DNA of 64,000 nt from RGIG9060 sp045645985 (GTDB lineage Bacteria; Spirochaetota; Spirochaetia; Treponematales; Treponemataceae), in contig JAZRJV010000033.1 of the NCBI GenBank assembly GCA_045645985.1, forward strand, positions 15,149 to 79,148, given 5' to 3'. Below the pieces are notes generated by a model, which did not search any database, was not told where the DNA came from, and saw nothing but the letters and a program-made list of their open reading frames with translations. Positions 9,027 through 18,383 of this stretch are shown here, one piece after another. The position numbers and the translations under genes are program-made. Numbering within the stretch: the stretch's first letter is position 1; each line of letters starts with the position of its first letter.

Positions 9027-9686
9027 TTACTCCCAAATATTTGCACAAAACTTTCCGTTCCAATCTAAATTGCCAGAAAAAAATGAAGAACCAGAAACGA
9101 TAACTTCTGCACCAGATTCAATTACAGCTGGAAGAGTTTTATCGTTTACACCACCATCTACAGATATTATATACCTAAAATCATTTTCTTGGCGAATTTT
9201 TTTTAATTCATTTATCTTTTTTAAACATTCTGGAATCAATTTTTGTCCGCCATAACCAGGATTTACAGTCATAACTAAAACTAAATCCACATAAGGCAAA
9301 ATTTCTTTTATTGTATCAACTGAAGTTGAAGGAACAATACTGATTCCTGCTTTTACACCAGATTCTTTTATCTTTTGGACAATTCTATGGTGATGAACAC
9401 TTGCTTCATAATGAAAAGTGATACAATCAGCACCTGATTTTACAAAAGTATCAATATGATTTTCTGGATGTTCTATCATTAAATGAACATCGAAGGGCAA
9501 TTTTGTACATTTTCTAATTGAACTAACAACTGGTTGCCCAAAAGAAATTTGAGGCACGAAAATTCCGTCCATAACATCAATGTGAACTAATGATGCTCCT
9601 GAATCTTCGATTTTTTTAATATCTTCTGCCAAATTTGCAAAATCCGCAGATAATAAAGATGGCGCTAAAACTGGAAAATCTAACAT
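9027..9686 (-). CDS. rpe: Ribulose-phosphate 3-epimerase
   Basis: Rpe interconverts ribulose 5-phosphate and xylulose 5-phosphate in the pentose phosphate pathway. The TIM-barrel signatures are complete: LAPSLLSADF at the start, HIDVMDGIFVP with metal ligands, FDVHLMIEHPE, MTVNPGYGGQ in the phosphate-binding loop, and SVDGGVN with the catalytic Asp. The 219 residues are normal. The ATG at 9686 has no Shine-Dalgarno sequence, and TATAAT-like sequence lies almost against the ATG. It is the first gene of a leftward cluster and is divergent from the TPR gene at 9873. Confidence 0.96.
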   Translation of the reverse strand: MLDFPVLAPSLLSADFANLAEDIKKIEDSGASLVHIDVMDGIFVPQISFGQPVVSSIRKCTKLPFDVHLMIEHPENHIDTFVKSGADCITFHYEASVHHHRIVQKIKESGVKAGISIVPSTSVDTIKEILPYVDLVLVMTVNPGYGGQKLIPECLKKINELKKIRQENDFRYIISVDGGVNDKTLPAVIESGAEVIVSGSSFFSGNLDWNGKFCANIWE

Positions 9687-9768
9687 TATTATATAGTAAC
9701 AAACAAGAGGAATATTGTACAGTATAATTTATAAAAAATATTTTTTTAAAAATTTTGCAAAAAACATA

Positions 9769-9797
9769 TTGACTAAAAAACAAAAAAACAGTATATA
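9769..9797 (+). promoter_or_regulatory. Housekeeping-type promoter, distal (P1) for TPR-greA cluster
   Basis: TTGACT at 9769-9774 and TATATA at 9792-9797 are separated by 17 bases. This is a good sigma-70-like match on the strand of the greA cluster. It shares its -35 element with a second promoter 63 bases downstream. Confidence 0.55.
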
Positions 9798-9831
9798 TAA
9801 TGCCCTTTTTTACCTATTTTTTATAACTTAA

Positions 9832-9859
9832 TTGACTAAACATTATATTTCAGTATAAT
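9832..9859 (+). promoter_or_regulatory. Housekeeping-type promoter, proximal (P2) for TPR-greA cluster
   Basis: TTGACT at 9832-9837 and TATAAT at 9854-9859 are separated by 16 bases. A start about seven bases downstream of the -10 would fall near 9866, leaving only about seven bases before the ATG at 9873. That would give a nearly leaderless transcript. Confidence 0.65.
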
Positions 9860-9872
9860 AGTAACCATAGTT

Positions 9873-10808
9873 ATGAGTTCACAGTCAGAAAATGAAATAA
9901 AAACAGCTTATAATTTACTCAAAAACGCAGACCCTTTTTCAGCAAAAGGAGTTTTAAGTAATGCACTTATAAGCGATCTTGAAAATACTGAAATTTTATT
10001 CGGACTAAAATGTACAAGTTTTTGGTGTGAAAGATTAAATCATATTTCAGGAACAACTAATTTATTTCAAAAAGGTGAGCAATTAATTTTGTACTGGAAA
10101 GACTTTCTATTACTATTTCAGGAAGATGAAAAATCAAAACATGAACAGTGCATCTATTCCATAAAAAAAGGGATTTTCACTCAAGTTCTAGAGATTTTTC
10201 AACAGCTTTTAGAAGAAAACTCTACAATGGATAAGGGAACTATCTTTAGTAGAATAGGTTTATGTTACAAACAACTAGGTGACTACGAAAAAACCTTAAA
10301 TTCTCTTAGTAAAGCAAATTTAGTAAATCCTGAAAAAGCTTCAATCTTGGCAGAAATGGCAGATTGTTATGCTTTATGTGGTGAAGAAAGAACTTCCAAA
10401 GTGCTATTCAGAGAGGCATTTTTTATAAATCCTCAAGATGTTGATATTTCTTTTTTAGAGTCAGAACTTTTTTGTAGGCTTTATGCTGAAATTCTGAAAA
10501 CAGGAAAAAAAGGAGCAATCGCTGCCGAATGGTTCCCTGTAGAAGGTGTTTTACTAGGTGTTCTTAATGTAAAAAGAGAACTTAGAGCACTTGAAGCAGG
10601 AAAACTAAAGCAAAACATCTATGCACTTGAAACAGAGTTAAAAGATACGGGAGTCGAACCGTCATTAACTATTCCTCGACTAATAAACAATTATTTTTGG
10701 CTCATTGATCATTATGTAACAATAAATGAAGACAGAGCTAAAATAAACGAAATTTTGTTAAAAATTAAACTACTGAACAAAGACATTTACGAAAGGTATA
10801 CAGTCTAG
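9873..10808 (+). CDS. Cytoplasmic TPR-repeat protein of unknown function
   Basis: This 311-residue protein has no signal peptide or membrane segment. TPR-type helices are clear at about residues 125-190 (FSRIGLCYKQLGDYEKTLN, ILAEMADCYALCGEERTSKV). The N-terminal third also looks helical, and the C-terminal 80 residues form a charged helical region. I recognise no catalytic motif. There is no Shine-Dalgarno sequence before the ATG, which lies only 13 bases after a strong -10 element. The gene is 20 bases upstream of the giant greA and presumably co-transcribed with it. Confidence 0.8.
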   Translation: MSSQSENEIKTAYNLLKNADPFSAKGVLSNALISDLENTEILFGLKCTSFWCERLNHISGTTNLFQKGEQLILYWKDFLLLFQEDEKSKHEQCIYSIKKGIFTQVLEIFQQLLEENSTMDKGTIFSRIGLCYKQLGDYEKTLNSLSKANLVNPEKASILAEMADCYALCGEERTSKVLFREAFFINPQDVDISFLESELFCRLYAEILKTGKKGAIAAEWFPVEGVLLGVLNVKRELRALEAGKLKQNIYALETELKDTGVEPSLTIPRLINNYFWLIDHYVTINEDRAKINEILLKIKLLNKDIYERYTV

Positions 10809-10828
10809 TTTCAGTTATAGGAGAATTT

Positions 10829-13522
10829 ATGTCAGAAGCATTGATAAAATCTGTACAAGAAATGTTAAATGAAGAAAAGTGGACAAGAGCCGCTATTTCA
10901 AACTACACTAAAAACAACTTGACAGAACTTGCCGCAAAAGTTGATGAAGCTGTAAATACAAATTGTATTGATGAAGTAAAAGCTATTTGTGACGAACATT
11001 TATCACACACAAAAAACAGTATTATCGCGTTGTATTTATCTGGAATGTTGGGGCTTAAGAAAAAAACTCTAGACAATTCTTCAATTATCAATCTTGTAAC
11101 TATTTTTCAAGATAATCATAAAACACCGATTGTTATTTACCTTTGCGAAAGTATCCTTGCAGAAGATGAAACAAATAAATTCGCATTAAGAACTTTAGCA
11201 GAATGTTATAAAGAAGAAAATAACGAAAAGATTTGGGAAATCTACGAATCAATCGTAAAATTAGACTATGAAGAAGCTGATATTGCAAAATTACTTGCAG
11301 AACATTACGAATCAGAAGGTAAAAAAGAAGAATCTATCGATTTTTACAAAAAAGCACTTCTTCGTTATGTTGCAAAAAAATCAGGAAATCAAATAAAAGA
11401 AATCTGGTCAATTCTTGTAAAAGAAATCCCTGAAGAAATTGAATTTTTCTATCTTGTTCAAAGAAAAATTGCAAAGACAATAAGCGAAGATAAAAGTGCA
11501 TTGTTAATGCAAGAACTTTATCTTTATTACAAAGACCAAGAAAAATGGGACATCGCTATTGATATTCTAAAACTTTTATTAACTATTGATGAAAAAGATT
11601 CTTGGGCAAGAAAAGAAATTGTAGAATGTTATAAAGGAAAATACGCAGCTCATAGCCAACTTGAAGATTATATCCGAGTTTCAAACTTGAACCAAGGCTG
11701 GCGAAATGTATTTGAAGCAATCTCAGACTTTGAAAAACATATCGCATTTGATGCTAAAAACTTTGTTTTCCATCGTTCTTGGGGAGTTGGAATCATTCGC
11801 AAAGTAAAAGATGACAATATTTCTATCAATTTTGGTAAAAAATTTGGTATAAAAGATATGTCCTTAAAAATGGCAGTAGATGCTCTTCAACCACTTGCAA
11901 AAGATCACATTTGGGTTTTAAAAGCAACAAAATCAAAAGAAGAACTTTCAAAACTCGTAAAAACAGATATTCAATGGGCATTAAAAACAATTATCAAAAG
12001 TTTTGGTAATAACTGTGATTTCAAACGCATTAAACTAGAGTTAGTTCCTGCAATTCTTTCTGCAAGTGAATGGACAAGTTGGAGTACAAAAGCTCGCAAA
12101 ATCATCGATACAGATTCTACTTTCGGTGTAAATCCTAACGATATTACAATGTACAATGTTAGAGAAAGAGCAATTTCTACAGAAGAAAAATTAGCAAATG
12201 AATTTAAAGCTCAAAAGAATTTCTTTGCAAGAATTGATATTTTAATGAAATTTGCAAAAGATTCTGATACAGAATCAGATTTATTTGCAGATATGTTCAA
12301 TTACTTTACAGGTTATTTAAGAGCATTTAGTATTGTAAACGAACAAATCATGGCATCTTTCTTGGTTGTTAGAAGAATCATGACAGAACATCCACATTTA
12401 GCACAACCACAACAATATACATTTGCACAATTATTTGAAGTTGTAGAAAATCCAAGACAAATGTATATTGAACTAAAAGATACAAAAAATACATACCTAA
12501 GAGAAGATTATCTTAAATGTATTAAAGACCTTCTTCCTAACTGGGCTGAAGTTTACATCAACTTATTCCCTACTGTATTGCAAAAAAATATGATTGATAC
12601 TCTTCTTAAAGAAGGTCATACAGAAGAAGTAAAAAAACTTGCTATCAATACTTTTGAAAATTACAAAGATTATAGAGAAGCTGCAGTTTTCTTCTTCAAA
12701 GAATCACAAGATGAGGATTGGTTCAAAGAAACAAAAATTTCTTACGAAAAACAACTTATCACAATGCTTCATATCATGAATGTTGGATTCAAAGAAATTG
12801 AAAATCATGTTGATTCAACAGAAAATAAGAAGGTTAACAAACAAATTCAAACTTTGTTATTCAAAGATGATACATTGTTAAATTATCTTCTTGCAAATGA
12901 CACAGACACAATTACAAGATTATATTCTCTAGTTGATGATGTAAAAGATTTGGATCCTGTAATTAAAATGAGAATGAGAAATAAGATTTTAGAAAAACAT
13001 CCAGATTTCAAATTCTACGGCTCAGAAGAAAAAACTGTTACTGCAAAAGGACTTATCGTTACAAACAAAATGTATGTTCTTAAACAGCAACAACTTGAAA
13101 CAATTATTTCTGTTGAAATTCCAGAAAATGCAAAAGAAATTGGAGAAGCTATTGCAATGGGTGACTTGCGAGAAAATGCTGAATACAAAGCAGCAAGAGA
13201 AAAGCAAGCTCAACTTAATACAACTGTAACAAAACTCCAAGATGAAATTGATAGAGCTCAAATCTTTGATCCTACAACAATTACAACATCAAGAGTTTCA
13301 TTTGGAACAACTGTTACACTTAAAAATAACAAAACAAATGCTGATGAAGAATATACAATTCTTGGACCATGGGAATCAGATCCAGAAAACAAGATTATTT
13401 CTTATATGTCACCATTTGGAAATGCAATTCTCAACAGCAAAGAAGGCGAAAATCTTAAATTTGTAGTAAACGAAAGAGATTGCGATTATACTGTTATTAA
13501 AATCAAGGCAGCAACTTTTTAG
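10829..13522 (+). CDS. greA: Giant GreA-type transcription elongation factor with helical N-terminal extension
   Basis: GreA rescues backtracked RNA polymerase by stimulating transcript cleavage. A canonical GreA is about 158 residues, but this protein has 897. The GreA portion is C-terminal, at about residues 740-897. It has the coiled-coil signature GDLRENAEYKAAREKQAQL with the acidic tip residues (D, E) that act at the polymerase active site, followed by the FKBP-like domain (VTLKNNKTNADEEYTILGP). The first 740 residues are helical, with TPR-like segments near 100-180 and 215-270 and a small beta-rich module near 315-345 (HRSWGVGIIRKVKDDNISINFG). From memory, Borrelia GreA has a similar size, so the fusion is probably spirochaete-wide. 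AGGAG precedes the ATG. Confidence 0.9.
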   Translation: MSEALIKSVQEMLNEEKWTRAAISNYTKNNLTELAAKVDEAVNTNCIDEVKAICDEHLSHTKNSIIALYLSGMLGLKKKTLDNSSIINLVTIFQDNHKTPIVIYLCESILAEDETNKFALRTLAECYKEENNEKIWEIYESIVKLDYEEADIAKLLAEHYESEGKKEESIDFYKKALLRYVAKKSGNQIKEIWSILVKEIPEEIEFFYLVQRKIAKTISEDKSALLMQELYLYYKDQEKWDIAIDILKLLLTIDEKDSWARKEIVECYKGKYAAHSQLEDYIRVSNLNQGWRNVFEAISDFEKHIAFDAKNFVFHRSWGVGIIRKVKDDNISINFGKKFGIKDMSLKMAVDALQPLAKDHIWVLKATKSKEELSKLVKTDIQWALKTIIKSFGNNCDFKRIKLELVPAILSASEWTSWSTKARKIIDTDSTFGVNPNDITMYNVRERAISTEEKLANEFKAQKNFFARIDILMKFAKDSDTESDLFADMFNYFTGYLRAFSIVNEQIMASFLVVRRIMTEHPHLAQPQQYTFAQLFEVVENPRQMYIELKDTKNTYLREDYLKCIKDLLPNWAEVYINLFPTVLQKNMIDTLLKEGHTEEVKKLAINTFENYKDYREAAVFFFKESQDEDWFKETKISYEKQLITMLHIMNVGFKEIENHVDSTENKKVNKQIQTLLFKDDTLLNYLLANDTDTITRLYSLVDDVKDLDPVIKMRMRNKILEKHPDFKFYGSEEKTVTAKGLIVTNKMYVLKQQQLETIISVEIPENAKEIGEAIAMGDLRENAEYKAAREKQAQLNTTVTKLQDEIDRAQIFDPTTITTSRVSFGTTVTLKNNKTNADEEYTILGPWESDPENKIISYMSPFGNAILNSKEGENLKFVVNERDCDYTVIKIKAATF

Positions 13523-13559
13523 TTAATTGTAGATAAACAGTTTAAAGGGGGAAAGGGAA

Positions 13560-15731
13560 ATGAAAAAAAACATTTTTAAAATATTATGTTTTTTATTTTG
13601 TACACTGATATTTGCAAATGTAAATCAAGCTTCAAATAAGGCTGACATAGTAATTCTTCTTGATAATTCAGGAACTATGTTACCCTACTATGATGAAGTC
13701 AACACAAAAGTATTAACAGAAATCTGTGATAACTTTGTTAGATTAGGTGATACAGTACACTTGATTTCATTTAACGAAAAACCAGTTACAGAAATTTCCC
13801 AACCCGTAAAAACTGAAGCTGATATTTACAAATTGATTTCCCGCTTTAACTTGCTATATCCTCTTGGGCCATATACAGATTTTCCAAGTGCGCTGACATA
13901 CGCACAACAATATATGGCCTCATTGGATGTTTACAATCAAAAAGTATTGATAATCATTTCTGATGGACTTTTTAATCCTGCTACAAACTCAACTTTTTAC
14001 AACAAAACTCCAGAAGAAATAAATTCTGTAATTGATTCAACAATTTCAAAAATGAAATCAGAAGGTTCTCACATTTATTATATAAAAGCACCTTTTCCAG
14101 AAAATCTAAATTTAAAAAGTTTAGAAGATGGTAGCACAACAAATGTAGGTGATGAATCTGACGAAAGTGTTTATTTTGAATATGGTTCAGCTCTCGAAAA
14201 TTTAGAAGAAGTAGAAACTTCAGCTCTTATACCAGATGAAGATACAACTTACAACTCAGATAGTTTTATTGGACCAATTCTTTCAATGCCAGAACTTTCA
14301 ACAAAGAAAGATTTTGGAAATAAAAAATTAAATTTCACATTACCTATTACGATAAAAAATACATCAGATGAAAAAATTAAATTAGAATTAACACAAATTT
14401 TAATAAACGAAAACAATGTTCTTGATAAATCTGTATTTGTTAAAATTCCAGCAAAAAAATCTAAAAAGATAAATGCAAAAATAAAAATGCCAGAAGATAC
14501 TAAACTTGGGCAACAACAAATTTTTGCAGAATGTGTATTTGCTGATAATGTAAGAACTCGTCCTCAATTTTTAGATTTCTTTGTAAACTTTAAATCAGGA
14601 ACTAATATTTTTGCAAACTTTAAAAATATCGGATTTGCAATTTTAATCATCTTGCTGATTTTACTTGCAATAATCGCTCTTCTTCTTTTTATCTTATCGA
14701 TTTCTAAAAATCATAAAGAAAATGAAGAAGCCGAAAAACGAAAGAATAAACAAGAACAAGAAGACGCAACTATATATAACGAAGCAAAGAATATCACTGA
14801 CAATAAAAAGTCTGCAAAATCTTCTGTGGCGTTACAAAGTGCTAATGAACAAAAAGATTCAAATACAACTGTTGCAAAAAAATCAACTTCTTCATCAAAA
14901 GTTGTTTCAGATAAATCTAATTCTGATACATTAAATTCTTACGGAAAATCAAATTCTCTAACTGTATCAGGAGATGCAAGTTCCAACAGAATGAACTTGG
15001 ACGCAACAAAACAAAATGATTCTTTAACTGTTACAGGCGATGGAAGTTCTAATAGAATGAACTTAAATGCTTCAAAACAAAAAAGCATTCTTACACTTGA
15101 TGGTACAGAAAAATACAAGGATTCAAATATTGGCTTAAAACTTGAATCAAATAAAAATTCAAATACTGATACAAGTGCAAAATCAAGTGATAATTCATCT
15201 GCTAATGTTGGTAGCAACAAAATGACAATGCCAACATTCAAAAAGCCAGAAGGATTAAAACTTCCTGCAATCGGAACAAAAGCTAAAAATAATTCAATCA
15301 CACCTGCAAGCAGCAGTGATGCGATTGAAGCAAAATCAGATAAAGATATTATTCTTGAATTATATGTTGAAGGACAAAATAAAAATATCGGGAAAAGAAA
15401 TATTCACACACTTTCACCTGGAAGCAGAAGAAGTGTTGGAGGTGGATTATCTTCTTTCTCAATTTTCTTGGTACAAGTTCCATCATCAATCGCAGAAGTA
15501 CGCTACGATGGCGAAAGTTGTTCTTTGGCACTTTTACAACCAGAATATTTCCCAGAAGCAACTTCAAATATAATTGAAAATTGTATAAACCAGAAAATCA
15601 AAGTTAGATCTGACAAAGGTTACGAAATGAACATTACGATTAAACCTTACGAAGATCAAACTGATAAACTTAACAATCTTTTGTTGTCAATCTTTGATGA
15701 TTCGCAAAAACAGCGATATTCAAAAAATTAG
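13560..15731 (+). CDS. Membrane-anchored von Willebrand factor A domain protein
   Basis: After a signal peptide (residues 1-25), a vWA domain spans about residues 28-220. Its metal-ion site is visible as DNSGT (normally DxSxS, so the second Ser is Thr), a Thr in YTDFPSAL near 105, and ISDG near 134. A beta-rich domain (residues 250-345) and one transmembrane helix at about 356-380 follow. The next 200 residues are Ser/Asn/Lys-rich and include two 22-residue repeats. The last 120 residues, probably cytoplasmic, form a compact domain that I cannot assign. GGGGGAAAGGG lies just before the ATG. It is 37 bases after greA and followed by a terminator. Ligand unknown. Confidence 0.82.
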   Translation: MKKNIFKILCFLFCTLIFANVNQASNKADIVILLDNSGTMLPYYDEVNTKVLTEICDNFVRLGDTVHLISFNEKPVTEISQPVKTEADIYKLISRFNLLYPLGPYTDFPSALTYAQQYMASLDVYNQKVLIIISDGLFNPATNSTFYNKTPEEINSVIDSTISKMKSEGSHIYYIKAPFPENLNLKSLEDGSTTNVGDESDESVYFEYGSALENLEEVETSALIPDEDTTYNSDSFIGPILSMPELSTKKDFGNKKLNFTLPITIKNTSDEKIKLELTQILINENNVLDKSVFVKIPAKKSKKINAKIKMPEDTKLGQQQIFAECVFADNVRTRPQFLDFFVNFKSGTNIFANFKNIGFAILIILLILLAIIALLLFILSISKNHKENEEAEKRKNKQEQEDATIYNEAKNITDNKKSAKSSVALQSANEQKDSNTTVAKKSTSSSKVVSDKSNSDTLNSYGKSNSLTVSGDASSNRMNLDATKQNDSLTVTGDGSSNRMNLNASKQKSILTLDGTEKYKDSNIGLKLESNKNSNTDTSAKSSDNSSANVGSNKMTMPTFKKPEGLKLPAIGTKAKNNSITPASSSDAIEAKSDKDIILELYVEGQNKNIGKRNIHTLSPGSRRSVGGGLSSFSIFLVQVPSSIAEVRYDGESCSLALLQPEYFPEATSNIIENCINQKIKVRSDKGYEMNITIKPYEDQTDKLNNLLLSIFDDSQKQRYSKN
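14955..15086 (+). repeat. Two tandem 66-base repeats within the vWA gene
   Basis: Two in-frame copies of 66 bases encode similar 22-residue units, SLTVSGDASSNRMNLDATKQ and SLTVTGDGSSNRMNLNASKQ plus two linker residues each. Third positions differ between copies, so the duplication is not very recent. Confidence 0.85.
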
Positions 15732-15746
15732 TTGAGTTTTAGTTAC

Positions 15747-15815
15747 AAAAAAAGCCATACGAAACAAACTGTGCAAACCTAAAAGTGAACACAAGTACAT
15801 CGTATGGCTTTTTTT
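15747..15815. terminator. Bidirectional intrinsic terminator between convergent genes
   Basis: The arms AAAAAAAGCCATACGA (15747-15762) and TCGTATGGCTTTTTTT (15800-15815) are perfectly complementary over 16 bases around a 37-base loop. The A/T-rich ends give a U-tract on both strands. It sits between the vWA gene on the plus strand and the HEAT-repeat gene on the minus strand. Confidence 0.85.
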
Positions 15816-15845
15816 TATTTTCAAACAAATTTTCAAAGCAATTTT

Positions 15846-17222
15846 TTATCTTCTAATTTTTTCTAAAACAAGTTTTGCCTTTCTTTGATTTACTCCAGCT
15901 TTTTCATCCTCTGAAATTTGTTCCACTTTAGAAATTAAACTTGGATATTTATTTTTTGTCATAATATCCAAACCTGTACCTATTGTTGCAACATCTTTAT
16001 GATTTAAAAATTCTAAACAAACAGATTCAAACATCGGTAAATCATATTTTGAAAGTGCTTTTCCAATGGCATATCTAAGATTTTTCAATTTATCATCTTT
16101 CAATGTAAGTAAAGCAACTTCAACAATAGCATCGTAAGAATCCAAAACTCTGTACTCCAAAACTGCATCAATAGCTTTTGCACGAGCAGTTTCATTGATA
16201 CTTTTATTTTTGATAATAGTATCTAAAAATTCTACAGATTCTAAAGTGTTTATTTTTGCAATCGCATTGTAACATTCATAAACAATTTTTTTATCAGAAT
16301 CATTTTTTGCTCGATAAATCAAATAAGGCAGAGCAATTTCAATTTGTTTTTCTTTTACAACTTCAGCAGATTTTAATCTAACACTGGCGTGATTATCTTT
16401 TAATCCATCCAAAATAATAGGCACAACTTCATCATTGATTAAATAAAAATTACTTAAACCTTGAATAACTGCAACTCTCAATTTTGGTTCTTGATGAGAA
16501 AATAAATCTACCAAAACAGGGATTATTGATTCATTCTCCATAGAAGCAGCTGATTCAAGAGCATAAACTCTTACAAAAGTATTTTCATCTTCATCTTTTG
16601 CAATTTCAACTAAATCATCGTAAGTTTCCACAACTTTTAATTGTCCTAAAGCTTTCATCAATGACTGACGACGAGCAAGAGGTAAATCTTCATCTTCCAA
16701 ACATTCAACTAAATATTTAGCTTCTTCTACTCCACCGATTTTTCCAATTACATTCAAAGCAGAATCGTAAAAATCTTCAGAATCGGATTGCAAAATTTGC
16801 AAAACATAAGGAGATGCTTCTTTTATTTCGAGAGTTGAAACATATTGCAAGATTGCAGAAACATGAGAAGTTTTTTCATCATAAGGATCCATCAAAACTT
16901 CAATACAATAATCTTTTAATCGATTATCTTTTAGTTCTATAAAATATTTTATGACACTTTCTTTTATTGTTATATTACGAGTTGAGTTAAAAAGTTCAAA
17001 AATTTTATCTGAAAACATATCATCTTTTTCTGAAATCAAAGTTGAAAGCAAAGATGTGATATCGCTTTCCATTCCGTACATGATTGTATCTTGGCGCTTT
17101 TGAATTTCAGATTCTGTTTTTTCTTCTTCAGATTTTTCAGAAGAGTCAGTTGCCCACACAAAAGAGAAAAATGAAATTAAGCAAAAAACAAAAAAAGTTT
17201 TTTTCAAAAAAATATTTTTCAT
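15846..17222 (-). CDS. Exported HEAT-repeat protein
   Basis: A signal peptide (TFFVFCLISFFSFVWA) is followed by an acidic linker. From about residue 60 to the end there is a run of about ten HEAT/PBS-lyase-like helical repeats, such as ALNVIGKIGGVEEAKYLVE, YALESAASMENESIIPVLVD and VAVIQGLSNFYLINDEVVP. No catalytic residues are evident, so a periplasmic scaffolding or binding role is likely. GAGGTGA precedes the ATG. It is the last gene of the long leftward operon, downstream of tgt, and ends at the bidirectional terminator. Confidence 0.82.
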   Translation of the reverse strand: MKNIFLKKTFFVFCLISFFSFVWATDSSEKSEEEKTESEIQKRQDTIMYGMESDITSLLSTLISEKDDMFSDKIFELFNSTRNITIKESVIKYFIELKDNRLKDYCIEVLMDPYDEKTSHVSAILQYVSTLEIKEASPYVLQILQSDSEDFYDSALNVIGKIGGVEEAKYLVECLEDEDLPLARRQSLMKALGQLKVVETYDDLVEIAKDEDENTFVRVYALESAASMENESIIPVLVDLFSHQEPKLRVAVIQGLSNFYLINDEVVPIILDGLKDNHASVRLKSAEVVKEKQIEIALPYLIYRAKNDSDKKIVYECYNAIAKINTLESVEFLDTIIKNKSINETARAKAIDAVLEYRVLDSYDAIVEVALLTLKDDKLKNLRYAIGKALSKYDLPMFESVCLEFLNHKDVATIGTGLDIMTKNKYPSLISKVEQISEDEKAGVNQRKAKLVLEKIRR

Positions 17223-17243
17223 TAACTCACCTCGTAAAAAATA

Positions 17244-18380
17244 TTATTTTTTGTTTGCAAAATATCTATTCAAAAAATTCTTTTTATAATTTACAAAATC
17301 ATCGTTTTCGATAGCAGTTCTAACTTCTTTAATCATATTATTTAAAAAATATAAGTTATGATAAGAAGCCAACATTGACGATAAAATTTCGTTATTCTTG
17401 TAAAGATGACGCATATATGCTCTTGAATATTCACGACAAACTTTACAATTACATTCTGGGTCGATTGGCCCAAAATCATTTTTGTACATTTCTTTTTTTA
17501 TAGAAAGATTTCCATCTCTTGTAAAAAAAGAACCGTTACGAGCATTGCGAGTTGGCAAAACACAATCGAACATATCAATTCCGTTTTCGATTGCTTCCAA
17601 AATATAATCTGGTGTTCCAATTCCCATAACATATTTTGGTTTATCTTCTGGCAAAAATTCCACAGTGTGAGACAAAATATCTGTGTAAACATTAAATTCT
17701 TCGCCAACAGATAATCCGCCGATTGCAATTCCTGGCAAATCTTGCTCAGTAACAAAATTTGCACTTGCTTCTCGTAAATCCTTAAAGAAATTTCCTTGAA
17801 CAATCGGAAACAAAAGCCCAGAATAATTATTTTCTGATTTTTGCTTTTGCCATTCATTTTTTGCACGAATCAACCAATTATTTGTGATACGCAAAGCTTC
17901 TTTTGCTTGTTTGTGCTCAATTCCAAAACCAGTACAAACATCAAGTTGCATCTGGATATCAGAATTAAATTGACGCTGAACATTTACAACAGATTCTGGA
18001 GTTAAAAAATGTTTTGAACCATCGATGTGGCTTTGAAAAGTTACTCCGTCTTCTTTAATCTTTCTAAAAGAAGAAAGTGAAAAAACTTGAAATCCACCTG
18101 AATCAGTTAAAAAATTTTTTTTCCAACCAGTAAATCCGTGCAAACCTCCAGCTTGTTCGAGCAAATCACTTCCTGGTCTTAAATACAAATGATATGTATT
18201 TGCCAAGATAATTTCAAAACCAATTTCTTCCAAAGAATCTTTAGAAACAGCTTTTACAGTTGCGTTAGTTCCAACAGGCATAAAAACCGGAGTTTTTACA
18301 TCACCATGTGGCAAATGTAAAACACCTGTACGAGCCTTAGAGTTACAATCTTTGTGTAATTTTGTAAATACAGAAATCAT
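17244..18380 (-). CDS. tgt: tRNA-guanine transglycosylase (queuine/preQ1)
   Basis: Tgt replaces guanine-34 with preQ1 in GUN-anticodon tRNAs during queuosine synthesis. The substrate-binding motif LTDSGGFQVFSL with its Asp is at about residues 90-101. GIGTPDYILEAI and FDCVLPTRNARNG supply the catalytic Asp and tRNA contacts. The zinc site CNCKVC followed about 26 residues later by His (ASYHNLYF) is intact. AAGGA lies eight bases before the ATG. It follows lptG by three bases. No queuosine synthesis genes are nearby. Confidence 0.96.
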   Translation of the reverse strand: MISVFTKLHKDCNSKARTGVLHLPHGDVKTPVFMPVGTNATVKAVSKDSLEEIGFEIILANTYHLYLRPGSDLLEQAGGLHGFTGWKKNFLTDSGGFQVFSLSSFRKIKEDGVTFQSHIDGSKHFLTPESVVNVQRQFNSDIQMQLDVCTGFGIEHKQAKEALRITNNWLIRAKNEWQKQKSENNYSGLLFPIVQGNFFKDLREASANFVTEQDLPGIAIGGLSVGEEFNVYTDILSHTVEFLPEDKPKYVMGIGTPDYILEAIENGIDMFDCVLPTRNARNGSFFTRDGNLSIKKEMYKNDFGPIDPECNCKVCREYSRAYMRHLYKNNEILSSMLASYHNLYFLNNMIKEVRTAIENDDFVNYKKNFLNRYFANKK

Positions 18381-18383
18381 CTT

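Noticed and set aside
9684..9700. TATAAT directly before the rpe ATG as its promoter
   Set aside because: It ends one base from the ATG, so transcription would start within the gene; no internal start fits Rpe.
10640..10670. GGAGTCGAACC-like stretch resembling a tRNA T-arm or 3' end
   Set aside because: It lies in the middle of the TPR coding frame and no cloverleaf can be formed around it.
14955..15086. Repeat array considered as CRISPR or mobile remnant
   Set aside because: Only two in-frame units encoding similar peptides, with no spacers or direct target duplications.
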